In this document: positions 1 to 6,023 of the stretch, one piece after another
Numbering within the stretch: the first letter of the stretch is position 1
Layout: each line of letters starts with the position of its first letter
Assembly: GCA_044237765.1 (NCBI GenBank)
Contig: JBIIEQ010000109.1
Span: forward strand, 1-7,553
Direction of reading: 5' to 3'
From: UBA6136 sp044237765
GTDB taxonomy: Bacteria > Pseudomonadota > Gammaproteobacteria > Methylococcales > Methylococcaceae
DNA: 7,553 nucleotides
Notes under the pieces: generated by a model
Seen by the model: the letters and a program-made list of their open reading frames with translations, nothing else
The model's database searches: none
What the model was told of the DNA's origin: nothing
Program-made: the position numbers and the translations under genes

Positions 1-49
1 GACGCTCTCTCATCATTCTGAGGGATAAGCAGAAGTAAAAAACTGGCCT

Positions 50-250
50 ATGGACAACGATACAAACAAAATTCTCTGGCTCATTTCCCACGGATACCTC
101 CCCAAGGCGGACACCCTGGTGGGCAACGAGGGCGAACCGGCCTGGACCCTGGAGGCCGTGGCCCAGATCATTGGCTTCAACAAACACGAACTGATGGATT
201 TGGTTGAAAAGCACGGCAAGCGCTTCGACAGCGGAATCGGTCTCAACTGA
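50..250 (+). CDS. Small hypothetical protein, 66 aa, possible helix-turn-helix
   Basis: I do not recognise this protein. It starts MDNDTNKILWLISHGYLP and is soluble, with no signal peptide or membrane segment. Residues about 33-52 (TLEAVAQIIGFNKHELMDLV) read like two helices joined by a short turn, as in a helix-turn-helix, but the match is only impressionistic and the protein is too short for a standard regulator. No strong ribosome binding site precedes the ATG at 50; the upstream bases are A-rich. It ends four bases before the likely start of the next gene, so the two are probably translated together. The good codon structure and tight coupling support a real gene. It could be a small DNA-binding or partner protein of the downstream product, which is inference only. 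Confidence 0.6.
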   Translation: MDNDTNKILWLISHGYLPKADTLVGNEGEPAWTLEAVAQIIGFNKHELMDLVEKHGKRFDSGIGLN

Positions 251-254
251 GGAT

Positions 255-701
255 ATGGCAGTGAATGAAACCAAACTGGAAGAATTTCTCCGCGAGCTGA
301 CGCTCAGCTCCATCGCCAGGAATGCCGATGGGATTGAGAACGTGGGCGAGGTTCTTTACACCATCGATGCGGCCGTGCGATCAAGACGGATCGTGGACTG
401 CGTTCAGTTTGAAGAGTCCTGGGAAGAAAAGCTGGACGGCCAATCACACCCCCACCGCTTCATCAACTTCAAGCTGGCGCCCGAGGTCTGCGAGGCCGCG
501 TTTGAGGAGGACATGGAGGTCAATGAACTCACCTGGAACATCGCCCTGCCCGACATCAATGCCTTTGATGCGGATGACAGGCCCGAAACGGCCTACGACT
601 GGTTGATGCAGGGTGAGATCTTTGTCAACGTCGATACCGGTGACATGTACAAAAACCTCACTCAACTCATCATTCGGGACGAGCAGGCGGAGTCGCCATA
701 A
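255..701 (+). CDS. Hypothetical acidic cytoplasmic protein, about 148 aa
   Basis: Unrecognised soluble protein, rich in Asp and Glu, with no signal peptide or transmembrane segment. The frame is open further upstream, to an ATG at 204, but that start would overlap the preceding gene by 47 bases. ATG 255 directly follows its stop and is the simplest choice. GTG 261 is also credible, because GAGGA at 249-253 then lies 7 bases upstream, whereas it is only 1-2 bases from ATG 255. The middle of the protein has a stretch FINFKLAPEVCEAAFEED and the C-terminal half mixes short hydrophobic strands with acidic loops (for example LMQGEIFVNVDTGD). It forms a two-gene unit with the 66-residue protein before it and converges on the secreted-protein gene that ends at 763. 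Confidence 0.65.
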   Translation: MAVNETKLEEFLRELTLSSIARNADGIENVGEVLYTIDAAVRSRRIVDCVQFEESWEEKLDGQSHPHRFINFKLAPEVCEAAFEEDMEVNELTWNIALPDINAFDADDRPETAYDWLMQGEIFVNVDTGDMYKNLTQLIIRDEQAESP

Positions 702-762
702 ACGCCTCCGCCCCAACCCCGGGATCCGGCGAAGTCCGGGCCCCAGACTCATCGATCCGCGT

Positions 763-1488
763 CTAGCGGCATTCCTGACGGTTCTTGTTGTAGTCCGTAT
801 TCGGCGGGCAGACAACCTTGTATCCCGTTCCCTTAACATTCAGGACGCCAAACTCGTACCATTTCTGGAAGTAAATATCCCCACCCTGATTCAGCTTGAA
901 AAAAGCGTTCATGGCATTAGCGCCCGCCTGAGTCAGAAACAGCGGGACGTTATCGATCTTCACGTCATTGCCTTTGAGCTGAAACCCGCTCAGGTTCGCA
1001 CTCTGCGCGAAATTACTGACGTAGAGATAAACCGTGCCGTTGACGATCAGGGTAGCGCCGAGTTCCAGACATTGTGACGACGGTGTCAGGCAATCAGAAC
1101 TGGCGCGAAGGGACGGATTATTGAAAATGACATCCAGCGTGCCGTCGTCACGATTCATGGTCAAACCGCCCTGATGCTCAAAGGCATAAAAGGGCATGGA
1201 TGGCGGCCGATTAGGATTCAACGTCCCTGAAGCAATCGGGAATGTAATGCGTTGATTTTGCTTATTAAGGCTTCCCTGAAAATTTGCCTTTCCATATCCG
1301 CCAAGCGTAGCGCCCAAGGCCGGAAACAGATTGAAAAACTGCGGACTAAACGTCAACGTGCTTTTGCCATTGGACACCGTCACCGAACCCGGACCCTCAA
1401 ACGCCTGGGAAGACGGGGCGACCGCTGTGAGTGTCAAAGGTAAAACCACCGACCAGGACAGACGCTTTAGTGACGTTAATGTGCTCAT
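763..1488 (-). CDS. Secreted protein of unknown function, 241 aa, weakly HtaA-like
   Basis: The N-terminus is a classical Sec signal peptide: basic LKRL, a hydrophobic core to about residue 24, then SSQA with likely cleavage after Ala29. The mature part is about 212 residues, polar and Gly/Asn-rich, with an alternating pattern typical of beta-sheet proteins. A central stretch (about residues 86-127) runs SGTLNP, then HQGGL, then GTLDVIFNNPSL. That order (G-x-L, GG hydrophobic, LD-hydrophobic-NP) resembles HtaA-type surface domains known from haem-binding proteins, but the resemblance is weak and I would not name the protein on it. Four cysteines fall in two close pairs, SDC...SQC in the middle and VC...EC at the C-terminus, suggesting disulfides. 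The start is well supported: AGGA lies 7 bases upstream of ATG 1488. It appears monocistronic with a long leader. Confidence 0.75.
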   Translation of the reverse strand: MSTLTSLKRLSWSVVLPLTLTAVAPSSQAFEGPGSVTVSNGKSTLTFSPQFFNLFPALGATLGGYGKANFQGSLNKQNQRITFPIASGTLNPNRPPSMPFYAFEHQGGLTMNRDDGTLDVIFNNPSLRASSDCLTPSSQCLELGATLIVNGTVYLYVSNFAQSANLSGFQLKGNDVKIDNVPLFLTQAGANAMNAFFKLNQGGDIYFQKWYEFGVLNVKGTGYKVVCPPNTDYNKNRQECR

Positions 1489-1608
1489 GATATTTTCCTG
1501 CTGTTAAGGGATGTAAACATTCGGGCCACCAGGCCCGGGATATCGCAGTATAGCGCGGTAACCCACTGCGCCCTTGAAGAGAGCGATCCTAAAAGGCCCG
1601 GCACCTGC

Positions 1609-1642
1609 GTGTTTCTGGTTATTGGGGAACCTCGAGAAACAC
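1609..1642. repeat. Interrupted 12-bp inverted repeat (hairpin)
   Basis: On the plus strand GTGTTTCT (1609-1616) pairs with AGAAACAC (1635-1642). Directly inside, GGTT (1617-1620) pairs with AACC (1628-1631), closing a 7-base loop, with only a 3-base bulge (TCG, 1632-1634) on one side. Twelve base pairs make this the strongest structure in the interval. It has no T tract on either strand, so it is not an ordinary terminator. It could be a leader structure for the gene starting at 1488, a small-RNA stem or an operator. Confidence 0.6.
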
Positions 1643-1678
1643 CTATGAATGGCCTTCGCATTCACTGAAAAGAACCTT

Positions 1679-1707
1679 AAAAAACGCAGTTAGTGCCCCC
1701 CCCTAAC
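1679..1707 (-). terminator. Weak candidate intrinsic terminator
   Basis: Read on the minus strand, GTTAG and CTAAC form a 5-bp stem around a G-rich loop. TGCG and a run of six T (plus-strand A run, 1679-1684) follow. It lies just downstream of the stop at 1739 of the frameshifted small gene, where a terminator is expected. The stem is short and the loop contains most of a C8/G8 homopolymer, so this is tentative. Confidence 0.3.
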
Positions 1708-1738
1708 GGGATAAGACCACTCAACCCGCCATCCCCAT

Positions 1739-1991
1739 TCACTTTCCCATACGTTTCAGAGTGACCAGAAGCGACACCGAATCATCCAATGGGTCCGCAG
1801 GTTTAGCCTCCATATATACAAAGCTCAGCTGATTTCTACTCGTCAGTTTACCCGTCATGTAGCCGTCTGCCAGTGAACCCCGCTTGCTGGCCCTCCCAGA
1901 CACCGAGCAACTTATCGGCATACTCAACCGCAACAGCCGGCTGACCAACCATTAAAAATAAGCCACTGATTAATATAATTATTTTTCTCAT
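1739..1991 (-). pseudogene. Frameshifted gene for a small exported protein (about 83 aa if restored)
   Basis: ATG 1991 opens a frame starting MRKIIILISGLFLMVG, a clear signal peptide with likely cleavage after QPAVA (about residue 21). The mature part begins VEYADKLLGVWEGQ and then stops early at 1848-1850 after 47 residues. The frame one base over continues the protein sense (SLADGYMTGKL, LSFVYMEAK, LLVTLKRMGK) to a TGA at 1739-1741. Removing one base from the GGGG run (plus-strand cccc, 1878-1881) joins the two into a single 83-residue protein. The LLGVWEG opening followed later by a GYMTGKL / LSFVYME strand pattern resembles small lipocalin-like beta-barrel proteins, although at about 62 mature residues it is only half their size, so part may also be deleted. 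The fault is either a genuine frameshift or a homopolymer sequencing error. Confidence 0.65.
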
Positions 1992-2086
1992 GGATTGCCC
2001 CACAATAAGATGGATTTCCAAGCTTTACGGCTGGGTGGTTTCAAGCCAGCGGGGTATTCCCTTGGGATTAGGTTGACGAACTTGAT

Positions 2087-2119
2087 GGCTCATGTCGATT
2101 AGCGCGACAAAATTGAGCC
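2087..2119 (-). other. Hairpin just downstream of msrP
   Basis: Four bases past the msrP stop, the minus strand reads GGCTCA, a 4-base bulge, TGTCG, a 7-base loop, CGACA and TGAGCC. The two arms give 11 base pairs with a single one-sided bulge. No T tract follows, so it is not a textbook intrinsic terminator. It may stabilise the 3' end of the operon mRNA or act together with Rho. Confidence 0.45.
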
Positions 2120-2122
2120 TCC

Positions 2123-3052
2123 TCAGAAATTCCGCCGTAAATCCATCCCGGCATAAAGACTGGCGACCTGCTCCCCATACCCATTGAATGGTAGCGTGGG
2201 GCGCTTCAGAAAATCGCCGATACGCCGCTCCTTGGCCTGGCTCCAGCGGGGATGGTCAACGTCCGGATTGACGTTCGCATAAAAGCCATACTCCTCCGCT
2301 CCGGCCTGCATCCAGGAAGTGACCGGCATCTTTTCCACCAGACGAATCCGAACGATGGACTTGGCGCTCTTGAAGCCATACTTCCACGGAACCACGATGC
2401 GCACAGGCGCGCCGTTCTGATTGGGGAGAACATCCCCGTACAGCCCTACCGTCAGCAGTGCCAATGGGTTCATGGCCTCATCGATACGCAAGCCCTCCCG
2501 GTAGGGCCAGTTGAGGACATTCCTCCTCTGACCCGGCATTTGATCCGGGTCATTCAAGGTCTCAAACTCGACATACTTGGCATGACCCTTGGGATCCACC
2601 TGCTTCAACAAAGCGCTCAGAGGGAAACCAATCCACGGGATCACCATCGACCACGCCTCGACACAACGCATCCGGTAAATACGCTCCTCGAGGGGCGCCA
2701 GCTTCAGAAGCTGGTCGATATCAAAGGTTCTCGGCTGATTGACCTCCCCTTCCACCGAAATCGTCCATGGCCTTGTTTTCAACGTGCCAGCATTTTCTGC
2801 GGGGTCTTCCTTACTGGTACCGAACTCATAAAAGTTGTTGTACGAGATTACCTTGTCCCGGGAGGTTAGCTTGTCCTCCGGTCGGAAGTCAGGATTCGAT
2901 TTGGCATCCAGTCCAGCCAGCGCACCGAAAGGCGCCAGCGCCAGCCCGGCTGCGGCCGTCACCGCCAGAGATTGCTGCAGAAATTCTCGCCGGCTCTCCC
3001 AGACAGACTGGGGGGTTACTTCACGCTCAGACAGATCAGACCGGTAACGCAT
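2123..3052 (-). CDS. msrP: Protein-methionine-sulfoxide reductase catalytic subunit MsrP
   Basis: MsrP (YedY) is the periplasmic molybdopterin enzyme that reduces methionine sulfoxide in envelope proteins, repairing oxidative damage such as that caused by hypochlorous acid. The 309-residue product is of normal family length. A Tat signal is clear: SRREFLQQ with the Arg pair at 21-22, an Ala-rich hydrophobic core and GALA, with likely cleavage near residue 46. The SUOX-type molybdenum-binding fold follows, with the Mo-ligand cysteine at 130 inside RMRCVEAWS. Downstream, GFPLSALL, GAPVRIVVPWKYGFKSAKSI and NVNPDVDHPRWSQA are all typical of the family. The start is supported by GGAG 6 bases before ATG 3052. 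It lies 70 bases downstream of msrQ, its membrane partner, and is the last gene of the apparent operon. This Q-then-P order is opposite to that of E. coli. Confidence 0.96.
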   Translation of the reverse strand: MRYRSDLSEREVTPQSVWESRREFLQQSLAVTAAAGLALAPFGALAGLDAKSNPDFRPEDKLTSRDKVISYNNFYEFGTSKEDPAENAGTLKTRPWTISVEGEVNQPRTFDIDQLLKLAPLEERIYRMRCVEAWSMVIPWIGFPLSALLKQVDPKGHAKYVEFETLNDPDQMPGQRRNVLNWPYREGLRIDEAMNPLALLTVGLYGDVLPNQNGAPVRIVVPWKYGFKSAKSIVRIRLVEKMPVTSWMQAGAEEYGFYANVNPDVDHPRWSQAKERRIGDFLKRPTLPFNGYGEQVASLYAGMDLRRNF

Positions 3053-3122
3053 ATAAGTCTCCGTTTGTCATTGGGTTGCCGTATTCAGTTGGGAAGATTT
3101 CAGGCCATCAAGAGTGCAGCGT

Positions 3123-3749
3123 TTACGCCGCGGAATTCACCCGATTTTGCCTCGCATAGTAGGCTCGGACAGTCAGGGAAAGTGCCAGTAACGCCGCAAA
3201 TATCAACGGTTCACTGATATCCTTTTTCACCAGCCACCAGAAGTGAATCACCCCCGCTGCGGTGATCAGATAGACCAGCCGATGCAGCCGACGCCAGCGC
3301 TTCCCACCCAGGCGTTTCAGCATGGCGTCGGTGGATGTCACCACCAGGGGCGTCATCAATACCAGAGCACTGAATCCCACGGTGATATAGGGTCGCTTGC
3401 TGATGTCCTTGAGGATATTCGCCCAATCAAAAAACTGATCCAGCACCAGGTAAGTACTGAAATGGAGCACGCCGTAAAAGAAAGCGAACAGCCCCAACAT
3501 TCGCCGGAAGCGACCCAGCCAGACACGCTGGGTGAGTTGTCGCAGCGGCGTAATCGCCATGGTGATGGTCAGGAACGTCAGGGTCCAGAACCCCGTGTTT
3601 CTCAGAATCTTCTCGATGGGATTAGCACCGAGAGCATCCTGAAACCCCAGTACCATGAGCTTGGCTAACGGCCACAGGGCCAGCAGGAAAATCTGTGCTT
3701 TTAATCGAGTAATGGTTCGCTCACTCAAGCGTTTGAAACGATCCAGCAT
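3123..3749 (-). CDS. msrQ: Haem-binding membrane subunit MsrQ of the MsrPQ system
   Basis: MsrQ (YedZ) is an inner-membrane b-type cytochrome of the ferric-reductase-like domain family that passes electrons from the respiratory chain or flavin reductase to MsrP. The protein has about six hydrophobic segments. Histidines in YGVLHFSTY, RRLHRLVYL and GVIHFWW (101, 161 and 174 counted from the longer start) match the family's haem-ligand positions. Two starts are possible. ATG 3764 gives 213 residues beginning MGDVKM, with AGGG 7 bases upstream. ATG 3749 gives 208 residues beginning MLDRFKRL, with GGAG 8 bases upstream. I chose 3749 for its ribosome binding site, though 3764 is nearly as good. 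The upstream transporter gene ends 24 bases before 3764, so the genes are very probably co-transcribed. Confidence 0.94.
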   Translation of the reverse strand: MLDRFKRLSERTITRLKAQIFLLALWPLAKLMVLGFQDALGANPIEKILRNTGFWTLTFLTITMAITPLRQLTQRVWLGRFRRMLGLFAFFYGVLHFSTYLVLDQFFDWANILKDISKRPYITVGFSALVLMTPLVVTSTDAMLKRLGGKRWRRLHRLVYLITAAGVIHFWWLVKKDISEPLIFAALLALSLTVRAYYARQNRVNSAA

Positions 3750-3788
3750 CTTCACGTCTCCCATTCGGCAGCCCTGTGTTGCCTTATA

Positions 3789-5063
3789 TCAGATGTCAGC
3801 GGCATGCCCTTTTGGCACCCAAAGCAACAAGGTTAACAAGGACACGATCGCGGCGGTCAGCAGCCAATAGGCCGGCGCCAACGGGTTGTCGGTCACCTTG
3901 ATCAACCAGGCTGCGATCAAAGGGGTCGTCCCACCGAACAGCCCCATCGAAGCGTTGTAGGCGAAGCCCAAGCCGGTGCATCGAACCGGCGCCGGAATCA
4001 GTGAGGCGTTCAGCACCAGAATGCCGCCGGTGCCCAAGGCTACTAGGACAGCAAAACCAAGCTCACCCATCAGAATCAGATCCGGATCGCTCGAGTGGAT
4101 CAGCTGAAACAAGGGGTAGGACAGCAACACCAACAGGGTATTGGCCAGGGTCAGGATCCCCCGACTCCCCCATCGATCCGACATCCAGGCCACCACGGGC
4201 AACAGCAGCAGCAAGGTCGACATGGAAATCGTATTCAACTCCAGCGCCACCGATTCCGTCAGGTGATCAATATTGCGGATATAACTGACCGCATAGATGA
4301 ACACGGTATAGAAGGCCACCCCAGTACCCACGTTGAGCAACGCCACACGCAAGATGGCCCCGCGATAGCGGGTAAAGACGTCCCGAACCGGGCTTTCCGA
4401 GCGAATGGGCGGCAGATCGACATGCAGCCCGCGACGGACCAACCAGGCCACCAGTGCCAGCAATCCGCCCAAGGCAAAGGGGACACGCCAACCCCAGGCC
4501 TGGACCTGCGCTTCGGTCAACCACTCGGTCACGCACAGGCCAACACCGGAACCCAGCAGGATACCCAGCACCGCACCCCAGTTACCCCAGATGGCCGTCA
4601 GTGAGCGGCGTCCCGACGGAGCATTTTCTGCCAGGAAAATCAGTGAACTGGTGAACTCCCCACCGACAGAGAGCCCCTGGATGATACGCAGACCCACCAG
4701 CACCAGCGGCGCGGCAATACCGACCGTACCATAGGTGGGCAGTAGGCTCATCAAGACCGTAGGGACCGCCATGGCCATGACCGAGACCAACATGGCCCGC
4801 TGTCGCCCCACCAGATCACCAATCCGACCAAAGACCAACCCGCCGATGGGCCGCATCAAAAACCCGGCAGCAAAGGCTCCGAATGAGGCAATCAATGACA
4901 CCGCCGGATCGGTCGCGGGGAAGAACTGGTCGCCAATGACCATGGCGAAATAGCCATACACGGCAAAGTCATACCACTCCATCACATTCCCCATCAGCCC
5001 GACAAGAATGATTCTTGCCAGGGAGGGTTTGGGTCGAGTGTGCGATGGAGGAGATGGGTTCAT
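3789..5063 (-). CDS. MHS-family major facilitator (metabolite:proton symporter)
   Basis: A 424-residue, twelve-helix inner-membrane transporter of the major facilitator superfamily. The family signatures are all present: GNVMEWYDFAVYGYFA in helix 1 (residues 25-40), RPIGGLVFG followed by GRIGDLVGRQ between helices 2 and 3 (79-88), and RIIQGLSVGGEFTSS in helix 4 (126-140). ENAPSGRRS follows. This places it in the metabolite:H+ symporter group with ProP, KgtP, ShiA and citrate carriers. Substrate cannot be read from sequence; small organic acids or betaine-like compounds are typical. It lacks the C-terminal coiled coil of osmosensing ProP. ATG 5063 is the first possible start, because an in-frame TGA lies two codons upstream. 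It is the first gene of the probable transporter-msrQ-msrP operon, an unusual partner for msrPQ. Confidence 0.9.
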   Translation of the reverse strand: MNPSPPSHTRPKPSLARIILVGLMGNVMEWYDFAVYGYFAMVIGDQFFPATDPAVSLIASFGAFAAGFLMRPIGGLVFGRIGDLVGRQRAMLVSVMAMAVPTVLMSLLPTYGTVGIAAPLVLVGLRIIQGLSVGGEFTSSLIFLAENAPSGRRSLTAIWGNWGAVLGILLGSGVGLCVTEWLTEAQVQAWGWRVPFALGGLLALVAWLVRRGLHVDLPPIRSESPVRDVFTRYRGAILRVALLNVGTGVAFYTVFIYAVSYIRNIDHLTESVALELNTISMSTLLLLLPVVAWMSDRWGSRGILTLANTLLVLLSYPLFQLIHSSDPDLILMGELGFAVLVALGTGGILVLNASLIPAPVRCTGLGFAYNASMGLFGGTTPLIAAWLIKVTDNPLAPAYWLLTAAIVSLLTLLLWVPKGHAADI

Positions 5064-5103
5064 GAATCAGCTACCTGTCTGCCTTACGGTGACTGAAATA
5101 CAC

Positions 5104-5129
5104 AGCAAAAGCCCGCCGCGTGAGCGGCT
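5104..5129 (-). terminator. Intrinsic terminator overlapping a stop codon
   Basis: On the minus strand, starting inside the TAG stop of the repeat-protein gene, GCCGC pairs with GCGGC across a 4-base TCAC loop. A short GGGC and then TTTT follow. The compact G+C stem plus T run fits a Rho-independent terminator. It separates the repeat-protein gene from the transporter-msrQ-msrP unit, which starts 40 bases further on. Confidence 0.6.
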
Positions 5130-5877
5130 ATTTGACCTGCTTGCCTACCCGCCGCTCAGAACCGACAGCGAGATTACCCGACCTGGAAGTCATTGATGCA
5201 TACGTGAACGAGTCGCCCTTCGGATCCACATAAACGGAATACGTGTCTCCCGTATCCTGATAGCGGGTCTCGCCGATGCAGTGATCACCCATCAGGTAGG
5301 TCCCTGCTGTGGTCACCGTCATACCGCTGGCATCCGTAAAGGTGTTCCGGATGCTTCCCTTGCCATCAAACACCTCCTGACCACTCTCGATGTACTGGAC
5401 ACCGTCCCGATAACCGATGTAGGAATAGACATAGGTTCCCTTCAGGGTATTGAGCGAGCACTTGGGCGTCATTGAGGTACTGACCCTGACCTCTCTGCCG
5501 GTTATTTTTGTACCGGGCGTCACGGAAATCCAGCTAAATTCAGAACCCGTTGGCCCGGTATACATCACATAGTTCACGCCGCTATCATCATATTTTGCTT
5601 GACTCACGCAATTGGCATTCATCTGGTAAGAGCCCTTCGTCACGACGATCTGACCGGTCGTGTCTGTATAGGTGTTTGTGATCCCACCCTTCCCATCAAA
5701 AATATCCTGTCCAGCCTCGACATAAGGTGCGCCGTCCCTGACCCCTGTGGAGGCATAAATGTAAGCACCCTTGATCGTCCTGTCATTGCACCGGGCATCC
5801 GCCATTGAGGCATGAGGAAACATCAGAAGAGCCAGAATGGCCGAACCCAGCAAGAGACGTTCATCATTCCTGTACAT
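5128..5877 (-). CDS. Secreted protein made of two 110-residue tandem repeats
   Basis: I do not recognise a named family. From ATG 5877 the product has 249 residues. The signal peptide runs MYRNDERLLLGSAILALL to HASMA, with likely cleavage near residue 26. Two repeats follow, from Cys30 and from Cys140, aligning without a gap at roughly 40-45 percent identity by eye. Each has K-G-x-Y-x-Y, R-D-G, Y-x-E-x-G-Q, FDGKG, N-T-x-T-D and G-x-Y-x-M, then a second cysteine exactly 60 residues after the first (Cys90, Cys200), suggesting one disulfide per repeat. The pattern suggests beta-rich extracytoplasmic domains. The frame extends to TTG 5883 and GTG 5880. GGAG lies 10 bases before the ATG and 7 before the GTG, so GTG 5880 is a real alternative. 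A terminator follows directly. Confidence 0.8.
   Translation of the reverse strand: MYRNDERLLLGSAILALLMFPHASMADARCNDRTIKGAYIYASTGVRDGAPYVEAGQDIFDGKGGITNTYTDTTGQIVVTKGSYQMNANCVSQAKYDDSGVNYVMYTGPTGSEFSWISVTPGTKITGREVRVSTSMTPKCSLNTLKGTYVYSYIGYRDGVQYIESGQEVFDGKGSIRNTFTDASGMTVTTAGTYLMGDHCIGETRYQDTGDTYSVYVDPKGDSFTYASMTSRSGNLAVGSERRVGKQVK
5131..5790 (-). repeat. Two direct 330-base coding repeats
   Basis: The two copies are about 5790-5461 and 5460-5131 in the reading direction, in phase with the codons and without indels at the protein level. Similarity is still visible in DNA, for example around the FDGKG codons (plus-strand cccttgccatcaaa near 5358 and cccttcccatcaaa near 5687). This is a divergent internal gene duplication rather than a recent one. 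Confidence 0.75.
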
Positions 5878-5883
5878 CACCAA

Positions 5884-6023
5884 TAATCTCCGTAGTTATT
5901 ATTATCAGCCCAGCCTTGCCTGGGCACGAATTTGGCAAACGCCGCCCAAGCTCGGCTTGGCGACTTCATTCACCACTTTCAACAACACCGACAAAAGCCA
6001 AGCTTTCGCTGATGATCATTCCC
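5884..6023. other. Intergenic region between kup remnant and repeat-protein gene
   Basis: This 140-base gap contains three short perfect hairpins: GCCCAG/CTGGGC at 5908-5925, CCAAGC/GCTTGG at 5946-5960, and AAAGC/GCTTT at about 5996-6008. On the minus strand the last is followed by a short T run (GCTTTTG) just past the kup stop and may be a weak terminator. Read on the minus strand, the A/T-rich TGATAATAATAAC next to 5907 could be a -10 region for the repeat-protein gene, but no clear -35 is present. Confidence 0.35.

Larger units (their letters stand above)
1489..1738. other. Non-coding, inverted-repeat-rich interval upstream of the secreted-protein gene
   Basis: No convincing reading frame occupies this 250-base stretch. 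On the minus strand it lies between the frameshifted small gene and the secreted protein starting at 1488. It holds a CGGGCC/GGCCCG hairpin at 1522-1537 (6 bp stem, ACCA loop on the plus strand), a longer interrupted hairpin at 1609-1642, a TGAATG/CATTCA hairpin at 1646-1664, and a weak stem followed by a T tract at 1679-1707. A TATACT hexamer read on the minus strand near 1548-1553 could be the -10 of a promoter for the secreted protein, but I see no good -35 partner. Six-base stems alone are common by chance; the clustering is what is notable. Confidence 0.5.

Noticed and set aside
3..38. Open frame ending at a TAA (RSLIILRDKQK), possible tail of an upstream gene
   Set aside because: Only eleven codons are visible and nothing distinguishes them from chance; the start would be outside the window.
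204..254. Upstream ATG 204 as start of the acidic protein
   Set aside because: It would overlap the previous gene by 47 bases, and the extra Ser/Thr/Ala-rich residues look like an out-of-frame reading of that gene.
718..740. CCCGG/CCGGG inverted repeat between the convergent genes
   Set aside because: Five-base arms with a 13-base loop in a G+C-rich stretch and no T tract on either strand; not enough for a terminator call.
2252..2869. Plus-strand open frame of 205 codons
   Set aside because: Lies wholly antisense to msrP, whose identity is certain; its composition is that of a complement-strand shadow.
3080..3112. Possible internal promoter (TTGATG and TGAATA, minus strand) before msrP
   Set aside because: Both hexamers match sigma-70 consensus poorly and such pairs are frequent by chance; the gap is short enough for co-transcription with msrQ.
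4095..4604. Plus-strand open frame of 169 codons, rich in Gln and His
   Set aside because: Antisense shadow of the MHS transporter; the Gln/His richness comes from complementing Leu and Val codons of membrane helices.
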